Source: CAINFV01 sp964409235 (GTDB lineage: Bacteria > Chlamydiota > Chlamydiia > Chlamydiales > FEN-1388). From it: a stretch of DNA of 64,000 bases. The first letter of the stretch is position 1. The number at the start of each line of letters is the position of its first letter. Shown piece after piece: positions 33,203 through 41,438 of the stretch. Location: NCBI GenBank assembly GCA_964409235.1, contig CAYPCN010000004.1, positions 1-64,000 of the forward strand, read 5' to 3'. Under the pieces are notes generated by a model. That model ran no database searches. It was given only the letters and a program-made list of their open reading frames with translations, and was not told where the DNA came from. A program made the position numbers and the translations under genes.

Positions 33203-34423
33203 CTATCTATTGGGATACGGAATGTACTCTTGAAATGGCGACAGGCCGACTACTACAACACCTTGTCGACGGATAGGAGATGGGATAAGAGTCCGCACAT
33301 CGCGCGGTCCTAGCCCCCTCTGTGCTAGCTGCATGTTCAATAGCTCGGCTAACCGCTCATCCACTTCAATTCTGTCTATTCTTTGGAAATGAGACAGTCC
33401 ATCGACGCCCGTCACGAGCACCCCTTGGCCAAGACACAGTCGGCTTCGACACAGATTGACCCATTTCGTATAGTCTTGCACAGTGCGCAGACGAATGGAT
33501 ACGTCGGCAACGTCTGCACGAAGAATAGCTTGCAGGGAGGCGGCTTCCAAGGTGTCTTGTCGAGTATACTCCACTTGTAAATGGTGCGGCCGAATAGGTC
33601 CGAGACAATGCGGAGAGCGCGATCTGTCATCCGACAGGAGGGCGAGAGAGCGCAAAATCTGGTGCCATTCATCCTCTGTACATAGCCTTCCTAGAAGCTT
33701 CGGAGGGAGAGAAAGGACCGAGATGTTTGAAGACAATCCATGGAGCGCGTCAGCAAAGCATTGTTGGTACTTTTTAAATCTTGGTATTTCCTTGAAGCAA
33801 GCACTGTCAAGACAGCATAATCCCAATAGTGCACACCGTTCTTCAACGGTATCCAATTGATGAGACAGCGCTTCGATCAACACAGAAAAGGCCTTGCGTC
33901 GTAACTGGTCATTGTGTCCTGCGCGAGCAGTGGCCATGAGACCGAGAAGGTCTTTCACGCTCAGGTTCGCGTCAAGAAAATCCGAATACATCCAATTCTT
34001 CAGCTGCGACACACCATGTGCAGACAAAGGCAACGGTACAAGGGCATGAGATGCGAATGAAGAGCGCAAACCAGGCAATGTCAACTGAAGCAAATACTTG
34101 TTGATATGTGTGCTGTCGGATTGCAGATCAACGAGAGCACAGTCATCAGACTGCGATGACGCTGGAATAATCCGCTTCAATGCCTGCAGGTACAATCGTT
34201 GTATTCGACGCGTTACCTCCGTATGACTCTCCAAGAGCGCCCGAATAAATCGGTAGGAAAGAACTGGATCATCATAGGCGAATGCTTCAGGCATGGTCGT
34301 TTGAGCCAGCTGCTGAATTTTTTCGTGGTGGCCTTGCTGCTCCGATTCTTGGAGCGCCAACTCGATATTCTCTTTTGTCCAATAGCTGTCAGGAAGACGA
34401 GGCCCTATTGCGCTTGTTTGCAC
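33203..34423 (-). CDS. BTB/POZ-like protein (first of pair)
   Basis: A 406-residue paralogue starting at GTG 34423 (GGGAAAAG upstream), 15 bp before its partner. The BTB-like part is more divergent (VSQLKNWMYSDFLDANLSVKDLLGLMATARAG, with WMYSDF where the partner has YIYTGV), but DTVEERCALLGLCCLD, LPPKLLGRLCTEDEWHQIL, CLGPIRPHHL and SIRLRTVQDYTKWV align along the whole length. N-terminal helices (SYWTKENIELALQESEQQGHH) match WTQESVETAIQDFEDCGHV of the partner. Probably co-transcribed; divergence of the BTB core suggests different binding partners. Confidence 0.6.
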   Translation of the reverse strand: MQTSAIGPRLPDSYWTKENIELALQESEQQGHHEKIQQLAQTTMPEAFAYDDPVLSYRFIRALLESHTEVTRRIQRLYLQALKRIIPASSQSDDCALVDLQSDSTHINKYLLQLTLPGLRSSFASHALVPLPLSAHGVSQLKNWMYSDFLDANLSVKDLLGLMATARAGHNDQLRRKAFSVLIEALSHQLDTVEERCALLGLCCLDSACFKEIPRFKKYQQCFADALHGLSSNISVLSLPPKLLGRLCTEDEWHQILRSLALLSDDRSRSPHCLGPIRPHHLQVEYTRQDTLEAASLQAILRADVADVSIRLRTVQDYTKWVNLCRSRLCLGQGVLVTGVDGLSHFQRIDRIEVDERLAELLNMQLAQRGLGPRDVRTLIPSPIRRQGVVVVGLSPFQEYIPYPNR

Positions 34424-34551
34424 TGTCTTTTCCCTATAAAAATAAATTACTGTTAATGTATGGCTATTGCATGTTGCTCTAAAAACTTCGAAAGACAGAA
34501 TCTATGGCTTTGAATCAAAAATCAAGACTTTTCGTAACGAGGATAAGAAAA

Positions 34552-37497
34552 ATGCTGCGTTGGATTGGGATCATCGTAGGGACCGTTGTTGGGCTGCTGG
34601 CCATTATCCTTGCCGCAGCGCCAACTATTCTTTCCACTGCATGGGGGCAGGAGCTTTGTCTACGGGCAGCCTCTCGCTTGTATCCAGGAACCATTGAACT
34701 GCAATCGCTCTCAATGGGATGGTGGAGTGGTATTGAAATCCAGGGCTTGAGAATCAAAGATCCCGAGGAGAGAGAGCTTTTCTCCTGTGCTCGATGTCGG
34801 CTTGATACACCGCTGATTGTACTCCTCTTCTCGCGAAGCAATTTTGGCTCTCTTCAACTTGTTGAGCCACAGCTTTCTAGCTACGCCTCACAGCAAAAGG
34901 ATCTGACGGAAACACCGCATGCGCGCAGTGGGTCAGGATCCCATACCTCAGGAACATCGATCAAAACAGAGCGATCAAAGAAACATGACCGTGCAGGGAG
35001 ATCAACCCATCGTTCTTCTTCGATACTCGACACGGTCTCAACTCCCAATCTCACAGGAAGTATTCAGATTTCAGGCGGGGGGATCGTAGCTGTTGGGCGT
35101 GACAACGTCGTAGGAAGACTCTCGGATGTCGAAGCATCGATCGATCTTAACCTCCTCCATGCTTCACACGGATCTGTGTCTGCTGCTCTTTCCCATAACA
35201 GTTCCTCAAAGAAGACCCCTATCGTATTGGACTTTACTACAGAAGGCGCCCCAGAACTCCAAAACATACAAGGATCGTTTTCCTTCACGTGCACAAACGT
35301 ACCCACAGATGTATTGGCCGCCATCGCCCAATCTCTCCACCCCAATATCGCAGACATTCTCCACGAGTCTTTTGGCAAGACCGTCTCTTACGTTCTGTCA
35401 GCGACGGCCACTGGCTCAGCGATCAGCATGCATAGCGCTCTATCAAGCGGCAATGTTCAATCCACCATTGACATGAAATTTGAAAATAACCTCCTCACAG
35501 TGGACACAGGAACCTTGCTCTCGGGAACACTTACCCCTCGCCTCTTCCAAGTTCTTACAAGCGACGTCTCCCCTGTTTCCCTTCTTGCTCCAACTTCGTT
35601 CTCCATTGAAAACAGAGCTCCCCTCTCCTTCCACCCCACCTCATTCGAGGTCGTCTCTCTCTTGGATCTTCAGGGAAACACATTGACTCCACTTTCTGTT
35701 GCATTCAATCGTACGAATACGCCTCTCAACCTCTCTCTACGCACCTCTCTTCAGGGTGCTTCAGGCGGCGCTCCTGAAGCGGTGGTCCAAGTCACAGCCA
35801 CGAGCGCTGCGCACACCGCCAATCTACAACTTGTCGCGTCTGGAGCGAAAACCTCAGATGGCTACCGATTGTCGACGCTCACAAACCTTGATGGCCAATG
35901 GCCCGCAATCACAGAAGAGATCACAGGACTCCCCTGCGTATCATTGATAGGAAGCTGGCTCACGGGAGCAATGCAAGCCAAAATAGCGCTGAAAAAACAT
36001 GATGTCCAAGGATTTGCCATTACCGTCAGCACCGCTGATCTCACAACATCATGGATGAAAGCGCAGATCCGCGATGCTTCGTTCTGCACCCGCGAATGGT
36101 ATGACAAATCGTTCCTCCCACCCCAGAGCGATTTCATCTCGGTCAACCTCGTCGAAGCCACCCTGTCCCCAATGGCTGTGAACGCGATAAAAACCGTGAT
36201 GAAAATACAAACCGATATAACTACTGACAATGATGTCACAGTGGCCGTGCGGATTCCAAGATGGCATGCTCATATGACATCATTTTTCTCTAAGGACCGA
36301 GATTTCTCCATCTGGAAGCTTTTAGACACCACGACTGGCTATGCCGAGGCTTCGACATCCCCTCTCTCGCTCCGAAACAAAGAGAGATCGCTTGGTCTGA
36401 TTCCTCCCCTCTCTGCGACCTGCGACGTTCAAGGGGAAAAGCGAGCGGTATCCTTCTCGCTCTCTTCACCAGAGCCGGCACAAGACGATGGAGTGCGCAT
36501 AGCAATCCAAGGATCGTGCGACAATTTCTGGAATGCCGATGGCGTCAGCCTTCCTACCTCCTCTTTTCGATCGACCATCGATATCGAGCGATTCCCATCG
36601 CTGATTCTCGATGTTGTCTTCCCTCAACAGGGGGTACTTCTTGAAGAGGCGATAGGGAAAACAATCCGCATTCTCAGCTATGTGTCCATTGAAGGGATGA
36701 AGTCCGGGTCTGTACAATGCGATGTTCAAGCAAAGAACTTGTCGATGCACATCGATGGGTCGGTTCAAAATGGGATGCTGACTCTCAAAACCCCCGCAAC
36801 AGCCGCTCTAACCATCACGAATACAGCAGGAGCGCTTCTCCTGCACAATGTCAATCCCCTTCTCGCCACTGCAGCACGGTCTGAAAAGCCGTTGCGTTTG
36901 ACAATAGACCCTCACGGAGCACAGATCCCTCTGTGGCCATTCTCACTTACCACAATGACGTTGCCCAAAGTAACAGCTGATATTGGCAAAATCACCGTGC
37001 GAAACGGTGGAGCCTTACAGATCATCCTGGCGCTTCTCAATATGGGGCAAGCCGCTAATAGTGAAGAGCTCGAACTCTGGTTCACACCTGTCTATATGAA
37101 TCTCAACCGAGGCGTCATCACGTGTCAAAGAACGGATACCTTGGTAGCCAATGCCATTCATATGATTACGTGGGGAGATATCGACCTTGGCAAAGATCGT
37201 ATCGATATGGTGATTGCCATCCCCCAAGAATCCCTCTCTGCACTCCGGCTTCAGATCATCACTCCCACTCCAGAGCGCGGGCTTCAGATTCCTATTACAG
37301 GTGCTGCCTCACGCCCAAAAATCGATACAGCTCGGGCTACAGCTCGCCTAGCCGGAGCCGCTCTCGTCGACAACGTTCCTGATCCCCGCCTGCAAATCTT
37401 TGGAGGCATTCTCCAAGCCGCGGCCGCCACTATGGGAGAACCCGACCAACCCATTCCCCCTCCGACGACGCAACCATTCCCTTGGGAGCGCCGGTAA
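34552..37497 (+). CDS. AsmA/TamB-like membrane-anchored protein
   Basis: A 981-residue protein anchored by one N-terminal helix (WIGIIVGTVVGLLAIILAAAPTIL). ATG 34552 is preferred: GAGG sits 9 nt upstream and the membrane helix begins at once; ATG 34504 is a possible longer start. The following SMGWWSGIEIQGLRIKDP is typical of the first repeat of AsmA-like proteins, and the remainder is strand-rich (sharing the DUF748/AsmA look), consistent with a bridge-like lipid-handling protein between inner and outer membranes. The C-terminus includes PITGAASRPKIDT, the GTLS.PKID-type end of AsmA homologues, plus a Pro-rich tail. Ends with a terminator at 37519. Confidence 0.7.
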   Translation: MLRWIGIIVGTVVGLLAIILAAAPTILSTAWGQELCLRAASRLYPGTIELQSLSMGWWSGIEIQGLRIKDPEERELFSCARCRLDTPLIVLLFSRSNFGSLQLVEPQLSSYASQQKDLTETPHARSGSGSHTSGTSIKTERSKKHDRAGRSTHRSSSILDTVSTPNLTGSIQISGGGIVAVGRDNVVGRLSDVEASIDLNLLHASHGSVSAALSHNSSSKKTPIVLDFTTEGAPELQNIQGSFSFTCTNVPTDVLAAIAQSLHPNIADILHESFGKTVSYVLSATATGSAISMHSALSSGNVQSTIDMKFENNLLTVDTGTLLSGTLTPRLFQVLTSDVSPVSLLAPTSFSIENRAPLSFHPTSFEVVSLLDLQGNTLTPLSVAFNRTNTPLNLSLRTSLQGASGGAPEAVVQVTATSAAHTANLQLVASGAKTSDGYRLSTLTNLDGQWPAITEEITGLPCVSLIGSWLTGAMQAKIALKKHDVQGFAITVSTADLTTSWMKAQIRDASFCTREWYDKSFLPPQSDFISVNLVEATLSPMAVNAIKTVMKIQTDITTDNDVTVAVRIPRWHAHMTSFFSKDRDFSIWKLLDTTTGYAEASTSPLSLRNKERSLGLIPPLSATCDVQGEKRAVSFSLSSPEPAQDDGVRIAIQGSCDNFWNADGVSLPTSSFRSTIDIERFPSLILDVVFPQQGVLLEEAIGKTIRILSYVSIEGMKSGSVQCDVQAKNLSMHIDGSVQNGMLTLKTPATAALTITNTAGALLLHNVNPLLATAARSEKPLRLTIDPHGAQIPLWPFSLTTMTLPKVTADIGKITVRNGGALQIILALLNMGQAANSEELELWFTPVYMNLNRGVITCQRTDTLVANAIHMITWGDIDLGKDRIDMVIAIPQESLSALRLQIITPTPERGLQIPITGAASRPKIDTARATARLAGAALVDNVPDPRLQIFGGILQAAAATMGEPDQPIPPPTTQPFPWERR

Positions 37498-37518
37498 ATC
37501 CGAGGTCTCGAGAAAAAG

Positions 37519-37552
37519 AAAACCCCCGGTGAGTTCCCCCACCGAGGGTTTT
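37519..37552. terminator. Bidirectional terminator
   Basis: AAAACCC (37519-37525) and CGGTG (37527-37531) pair with CACCG (37540-37544) and GGGTTTT (37546-37552), one mismatch, loop about 8 nt. A and T runs on both sides fit termination of both the AsmA-like gene and the convergent RRM gene. Confidence 0.85.
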
Positions 37553-37600
37553 GAAGGCATTCTCTATCTAGAATGATGCTTAGGAAAGCATCATGCCAGC

Positions 37601-37954
37601 TTACTCGTCGCGTGCCTCTTCATAATGAGGACGGCGCGACGAACGGCACTCTTCGCCACCGCGTTGACCGCCGTAACCACCACCAGAACGGCCTTGGCGT
37701 GGTCCACCACCTTGTTCTTGACGTGCACGGCTGACACGCAATGGCCTGTTCAAGAAAGGACTATCATTGAGTTGGCGGACGGCCTCGTCGCCTGCGGTTT
37801 CGTCTTCCATTTCAACAAAACCAAACCCTTTGGAACGTCCTGTATAAGGATCGGTGACGATCCGTACAGACACTACCTTACCAAACGCCTCAAACAATGG
37901 TTTCAATGTTTCTTCCGTGGCGCTCCAGGACAAATTCCCTACAAAAAGCTTCAT
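37601..37954 (-). CDS. RRM-domain RNA-binding protein
   Basis: A 117-residue glycine-rich RNA-binding protein of the cyanobacterial/chlamydial Rbp type. One RRM: RNP2 is KLFVGNL at the N-terminus, RNP1 is KGFGFVEM around residue 45; the rest is GG/RG-rich (RQGRSGGGYGGQRGG) with an acidic end. ATG 37954 has GGAG 7 nt upstream; an in-frame TTG at 37966 overlaps that site. Usually cold- or stress-regulated single-stranded RNA binders. A 12-bp palindrome (38019-38030) lies 65 bp upstream. Confidence 0.9.
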   Translation of the reverse strand: MKLFVGNLSWSATEETLKPLFEAFGKVVSVRIVTDPYTGRSKGFGFVEMEDETAGDEAVRQLNDSPFLNRPLRVSRARQEQGGGPRQGRSGGGYGGQRGGEECRSSRRPHYEEARDE

Positions 37955-37966
37955 AACGTTCTCCAA

Positions 37967-38516
37967 AAAACAAAAAACATAACGTGTTCAACAAGGGCTT
38001 TTAAGCCATTTGCCAAACGTTCTATAGAACCTTCAGTCATACATACACACACTCAAGAGATGGCAAGAGTTGAAAGGTGCGAGGAAGGAATAGGTCCATG
38101 CCTTCAACGCGATCCTTCGTTCCCTTGCTCACGGCGCGGCCGTCCTGTCATTCTCTAGGCACACATGAACCTAAGGTCTTTGTAGTACATGTTATACACC
38201 TCTACTCCAAACAGGTTGGCTGTTGTGGCCAATCTGGTACGACTTCTTTGCTGCTAATAGCCGTTTACACGGGCTATTTGGACTCGCCGGAAGTCGTCCC
38301 ATCGTAGCCACTCCCCTACCTAATGTGGAGATGAGGTCGCGAACATGCACCCAGGCATTTATAACAAAATCTCGTGAATAGTCAAAGCGCTTTGTTTTCC
38401 GTATTGAGAAGAACAAACGGATTTTGGTATGGTGTATACCACAATCTTAAAGCCTTCTTTTTTTGAGCCGTGGGCGGTGCGAATGGCTCCAATAACTCTC
38501 CACAAGGTAGTGTACG
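37967..38516. other. 550-bp intergenic region between RRM and zinc-ribbon genes
   Basis: Divergent upstream region of the RRM gene (minus) and the zinc-ribbon gene (plus). It contains the perfect palindrome GTTCTATAGAAC at 38019-38030 and a hairpin AATAGCC...GGCTATT (38256-38262/38272-38278). Short frames on both strands lack motifs or ribosome sites. No tRNA or known riboswitch was recognised. Confidence 0.5.
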
Positions 38517-39299
38517 ATGCTTCGAGATGCTCTCAAGGCCATGCTTGATGTTCAAGAGTTGGATATTCAGATGATTCGGCTCATGCGATTAAAACGAGAG
38601 CGATTGTCCGAACTTACCAGAATTCGGGCTCTTCGCGACGATCTTCACCATCAAGTTGTGCTCAAAGAAAGCGAGATTATCGAGCTGAAAAAACAGGTCC
38701 GCTTGGTCGAGGCTGAGGTGACGGAGCTTGCCTCAAAAGTGCAGAAGCTTGAAGCGCAGCAAACTACGGTTCGAAAAGTTGAGGAGTTCAATGCATTAAC
38801 GCATGAAATATCCGCTCTAGAACGAGAGAAAGCAGCAAAAGAGCAGCGGCTAAGCGATAATTATGACAAGCTAGGGACAGAAGAAGAATTTCTCAAGAAT
38901 CTCAAAGCATCATTTGAGGTGACGAAAGCCAGTAGCAACCAGATGGAGCAAGAAATCAAAGGCAGCATTGAAGCGATCAATGCTGAGGGCAAAGAGATCA
39001 TGGGACGGCGTTCGATCCTTGCCGAGAAAGCCGATAAGGACATCTTGCCAGTCTATGAAAAGCTTCTTCAAAACAAAAAGGATCGCGTCATCGTTCCCAT
39101 TGAAAATCGCTGCTGTAGTGGATGCCACATCATGGTAACAGCTCAGCATGAAAATGTTGTGAGAAAAGGCGAGCGGTTGGTGTTCTGCGAGCACTGTTCT
39201 CGCATTCACTATTGGCACGAATATTTAGTGGGTGAAGAACAAGCTGTTTCAGGGGCGCCGGCCCGTCGGCGTCGAAGAGCGGCGACCAAAACTGTCTAA
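38517..39299 (+). CDS. Coiled-coil C4 zinc-ribbon protein (CT398/CdsZ-like)
   Basis: A 260-residue homologue of the bacterial C4-type zinc-ribbon proteins typified by chlamydial CT398. Residues 1-185 form a long antiparallel coiled coil (ELDIQMIRLMRLKRERLSE, QQTTVRKVEEFNALTHEI, LEREKAAKEQRL); the ribbon has CCSGC (Cys200, Cys203) and CEHC (Cys224, Cys227). CT398 is reported to bind sigma-54 and type III secretion components, so a regulatory or adaptor role is likely here by family. AAGG 9 nt upstream of ATG 38517. A basic tail ARRRRRAATK ends the protein. rnpB follows on the same strand. Confidence 0.88.
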   Translation: MLRDALKAMLDVQELDIQMIRLMRLKRERLSELTRIRALRDDLHHQVVLKESEIIELKKQVRLVEAEVTELASKVQKLEAQQTTVRKVEEFNALTHEISALEREKAAKEQRLSDNYDKLGTEEEFLKNLKASFEVTKASSNQMEQEIKGSIEAINAEGKEIMGRRSILAEKADKDILPVYEKLLQNKKDRVIVPIENRCCSGCHIMVTAQHENVVRKGERLVFCEHCSRIHYWHEYLVGEEQAVSGAPARRRRRAATKTV

Positions 39300-39396
39300 T
39301 GAGCCATGTACAACGTGGATGTCTAGAGGAGAAGCAGGAGATTTTTGAATCGAGCTGCCTCAAAACCGACATCGTCAATGGCCCACAATGTTCGGC

Positions 39397-39789
39397 GGGA
39401 GAGCGGGAAGTCGCTGGGTAGCGTACTGTTTGTACGCCTATCGAGAGGAAAGTCTGGACATCAAAGGAGCGGATACCAGCGAAAGGCTGGGGGCCGAAAG
39501 GCTACGGAAAGTGTAACAGAAAGCAAACCGCAAATGTCGTACTCAGTACGGCATTTGACAGGCTGAAACGCTAGCCTTGGGGGCTAGCTGCTCTACGGGA
39601 ACGTAGGGTACGACAAACCCTATCCGATGCAAGCATAAAGCGCTGTCGATTATGTGTGCTCCTCGCATCGCTACACGGCGCTTGCAGTTGCGCTCGAGGG
39701 CTTTGGCGACAAAGTCCCTAGACGAATGGCTTCCGGTTGGGAGATCGCCACCCCAACGCACAGGATCCGGCTTATAGCTCTCCCTTTTT
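39397..39789 (+). ncRNA. rnpB: RNase P RNA
   Basis: Catalytic RNA that matures tRNA 5' ends. Conserved P4-forming segments are present: GAGAGGAAAGTCTGGAC at 39443-39459 and ACAGAAAGCAAACCGC near 39520, and the 3' end has AGACGAATGGCT and ATCCGGCTTATA. The P1 helix is exact: GGGAGAGC (39397-39404) pairs with GCTCTCCC (39777-39784), followed by T5, which both sets the gene ends and supplies the terminator. Ends are accurate to a few nucleotides. A CACAAT hexamer at 39384-39389 could be its -10. Confidence 0.93.
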
Positions 39790-39811
39790 CACTCTCCGCA
39801 CTTCACTGTAT

Positions 39812-39840
39812 CTGAAAAAATTCCGATCATGCCGTATAAT
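39812..39840 (+). promoter_or_regulatory. Promoter of the DnaQ-like gene
   Basis: TATAAT at 39835-39840, with a weak -35 (CTGAAA at 39812-39817) 17 bp upstream. Transcription would start near 39847, downstream of the ATG at 39829, which supports ATG 39880 as the start codon. Confidence 0.5.
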
Positions 39841-39879
39841 GTGGCATCATTGTTTTCAAATGACGTGGGTGGAAGCGGT

Positions 39880-40458
39880 ATGTTTGGGGTTTTTTTAGAT
39901 ACAGAAACGTCCGGGCTGGACCCCTTTGTCCACGTACCGTTGGAAATCGCGTTTATTATCGTGAACTTGTGCACAGGGCAAGAACTTGTCTCCTACGAAA
40001 CACTCTTACAGGTCAGTGACGAGGCGTGGTTACGCCGCGACCTCAAGAGCATGGACATTAATGGCCTCTCAAGAGAATCGTTAAGCTCGGGTATCAACCG
40101 CTTGCAAGCAGTGCAAGAAATTGAGGCTCTCTTTACAGCCTTCTATATCAATAATGACCAGGCGTTCTTTATCTGCCAAAACCCGTCTTTTGATCGCCCA
40201 TTTTTCTCCCAAATTATTCCTCCGTACCGCCAAGAGGCACTTCGTTGGCCATATCATTGGTTGGATTTGGCTTCTATGTATTGGGCTGTACATCTGAAAA
40301 ATCAACAAGTGGCCTCCCCTTTCGGCCTTCGCGTGTCAAAAAATAGCATCGCACAAACAATAGGCCTTGAAAACGAACCTACTCCTCACCGGGCTATGAA
40401 CGGCGCTCGGCATCTTCTCGCCTGCTATGAACGTCTCGTGGGATTTCCGCATTTCTAA
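39880..40458 (+). CDS. DnaQ-like DEDDh 3'-5' exonuclease with altered ExoIII motif
   Basis: A 192-residue exonuclease-fold protein. ExoI is FLDTETSG (Asp7, Glu9), ExoII is QNPSFDRPFF (Asp105). ExoIII reads PHRAMNGARH: the general-base His170 is present, but position 174, usually Asp, is Asn. The start at 39880 is favoured by GGAAG upstream and by TATAAT at 39835, although an in-frame ATG exists at 39829. Could be a stand-alone exonuclease or a proofreading-like subunit; the Asn may weaken metal binding. Chlamydiae carry several dnaQ paralogues. Confidence 0.8.
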   Translation: MFGVFLDTETSGLDPFVHVPLEIAFIIVNLCTGQELVSYETLLQVSDEAWLRRDLKSMDINGLSRESLSSGINRLQAVQEIEALFTAFYINNDQAFFICQNPSFDRPFFSQIIPPYRQEALRWPYHWLDLASMYWAVHLKNQQVASPFGLRVSKNSIAQTIGLENEPTPHRAMNGARHLLACYERLVGFPHF

Positions 40459-40560
40459 GAGAAGGTTTCGATTTGCGTTGTAACAAAACGTCGCATAGTT
40501 CAAAATTACTGCGTTTTTTCTCCACGTAATCTTTTTATTATCTTTGTTAGAGAGGTATAT

Positions 40561-41298
40561 ATGGCAACAATTCCTTTACATCAGGATTTTTTTGCTCAAC
40601 TCTACCAAGCGGTTGATGAGCTTAGCCCGTTTGGCGCCAACACAGAGGCGATGTGTGCAGAAATATCACGCGTGAGCCGTGTGTTTTATTCGACTCCTCA
40701 CGAGGCGCTAACAGCTCTCTCATCATTGGGGCGTGAATTACGCCGTCTCACAATAGTAGCAGACATTGACTACGATCAGACGCGGATTCCTGCCATTTTT
40801 ACTACGCACCTCGGTCAGATGGCGCCGTCAGCTAGTTCTTCCTTGTGTCAGAGGCCATCACAAGAGGCTCACAAGGGCAGTGATATTGAGAACGTTCAGA
40901 AAACCATTCAATGGTGGGAAGGAATTCTACGCCAGCTTGCCACAACTGAGCTCCTTGAGCGTCATCTGTCCACCCCTGTCCAACAACGGATATATGCAAT
41001 CCTGCAGCATTATGGACAACTCTGCCTGCAAGACCTGATGCAGCTCGAAAGGGCTGTCCATGAGTCGTCGTCTCAAACAACGGCAGCCGCATCCACCAGC
41101 AGCCAACCTCCTCAACCATGTCTCGCTGCTGCTGCCCCATCGCCCGTCATCCTTGCGGATATGGAGCTTGATGGTGATGGTGTCACCTTGCCGCCTCGAT
41201 CCGTCGACGTGCTCCCAGCAGTTGCTAGACGCGAATTGCCGATAGTACTACCCTCAGACAGTGATTGGGATAAAGAGAACAAACCACCGGCGATTTGA
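40561..41298 (+). CDS. Accessory protein with KEN- and D-box-like C-terminus
   Basis: A 245-residue protein of unknown family, ribosome site GAGAGG 5 nt upstream. The N-terminal 170 residues are helical (FFAQLYQAVDELSPFG, TPHEALTALSSLGRELRRL, RIYAILQHYGQLCLQDLMQL), followed by a Ser/Thr/Ala/Pro-rich linker (TTAAASTSSQPPQP). The last 25 residues contain R223-R-E-L226-P-I-V229 and D-K-E-N-K-P-P with Lys238-Glu239-Asn240, matching the consensus of APC/C D-box and KEN-box degrons. No signal peptide or membrane helix. Monocistronic, with terminators behind it. An effector role is inference. Confidence 0.6.
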   Translation: MATIPLHQDFFAQLYQAVDELSPFGANTEAMCAEISRVSRVFYSTPHEALTALSSLGRELRRLTIVADIDYDQTRIPAIFTTHLGQMAPSASSSLCQRPSQEAHKGSDIENVQKTIQWWEGILRQLATTELLERHLSTPVQQRIYAILQHYGQLCLQDLMQLERAVHESSSQTTAAASTSSQPPQPCLAAAAPSPVILADMELDGDGVTLPPRSVDVLPAVARRELPIVLPSDSDWDKENKPPAI

Positions 41299-41299
41299 A

Positions 41300-41322
41300 G
41301 AGCCGATTCTTCGGCTCCTTTT
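41300..41322 (+). terminator. Rho-independent terminator
   Basis: GAGCCGA (41300-41306) pairs with TCGGCTC (41311-41317), 4-nt loop, then CTTTT. It lies 2 bp after the stop of the 40561 gene. Confidence 0.8.
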
Positions 41323-41354
41323 GGTCAGTCTTGTGGCGCGATGTCCTCGTTGAC

Positions 41355-41389
41355 AGCACTATACTCGTGTTGCGTATAGTGCTTTTTTT
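41355..41389 (+). terminator. Second, stronger terminator
   Basis: AGCACTATAC (41355-41364) pairs perfectly with GTATAGTGCT (41374-41383), loop of 9 nt, followed by T7 (41383-41389). It backs up the terminator at 41300 and overlaps the candidate rnz promoter. Confidence 0.85.
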
Positions 41390-41397
41390 GGTATACT
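41370..41397 (+). promoter_or_regulatory. Candidate promoter of rnz inside the terminator
   Basis: TTGCGT (41370-41375), 16-bp spacer, TATACT (41392-41397). The start would be near 41404, 35 nt before the TTG start codon of rnz. The -35 lies in the terminator loop and 3' arm. Confidence 0.45.
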
Positions 41398-41438
41398 GAC
41401 TTGCACTTTCCACATCCCCTACCACTGGAGCGTTTCAA

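Noticed and set aside
38077..38416. Short open frames in the spacer upstream of the zinc-ribbon gene
   Set aside because: No ribosome site, biased composition or motif; judged non-coding.
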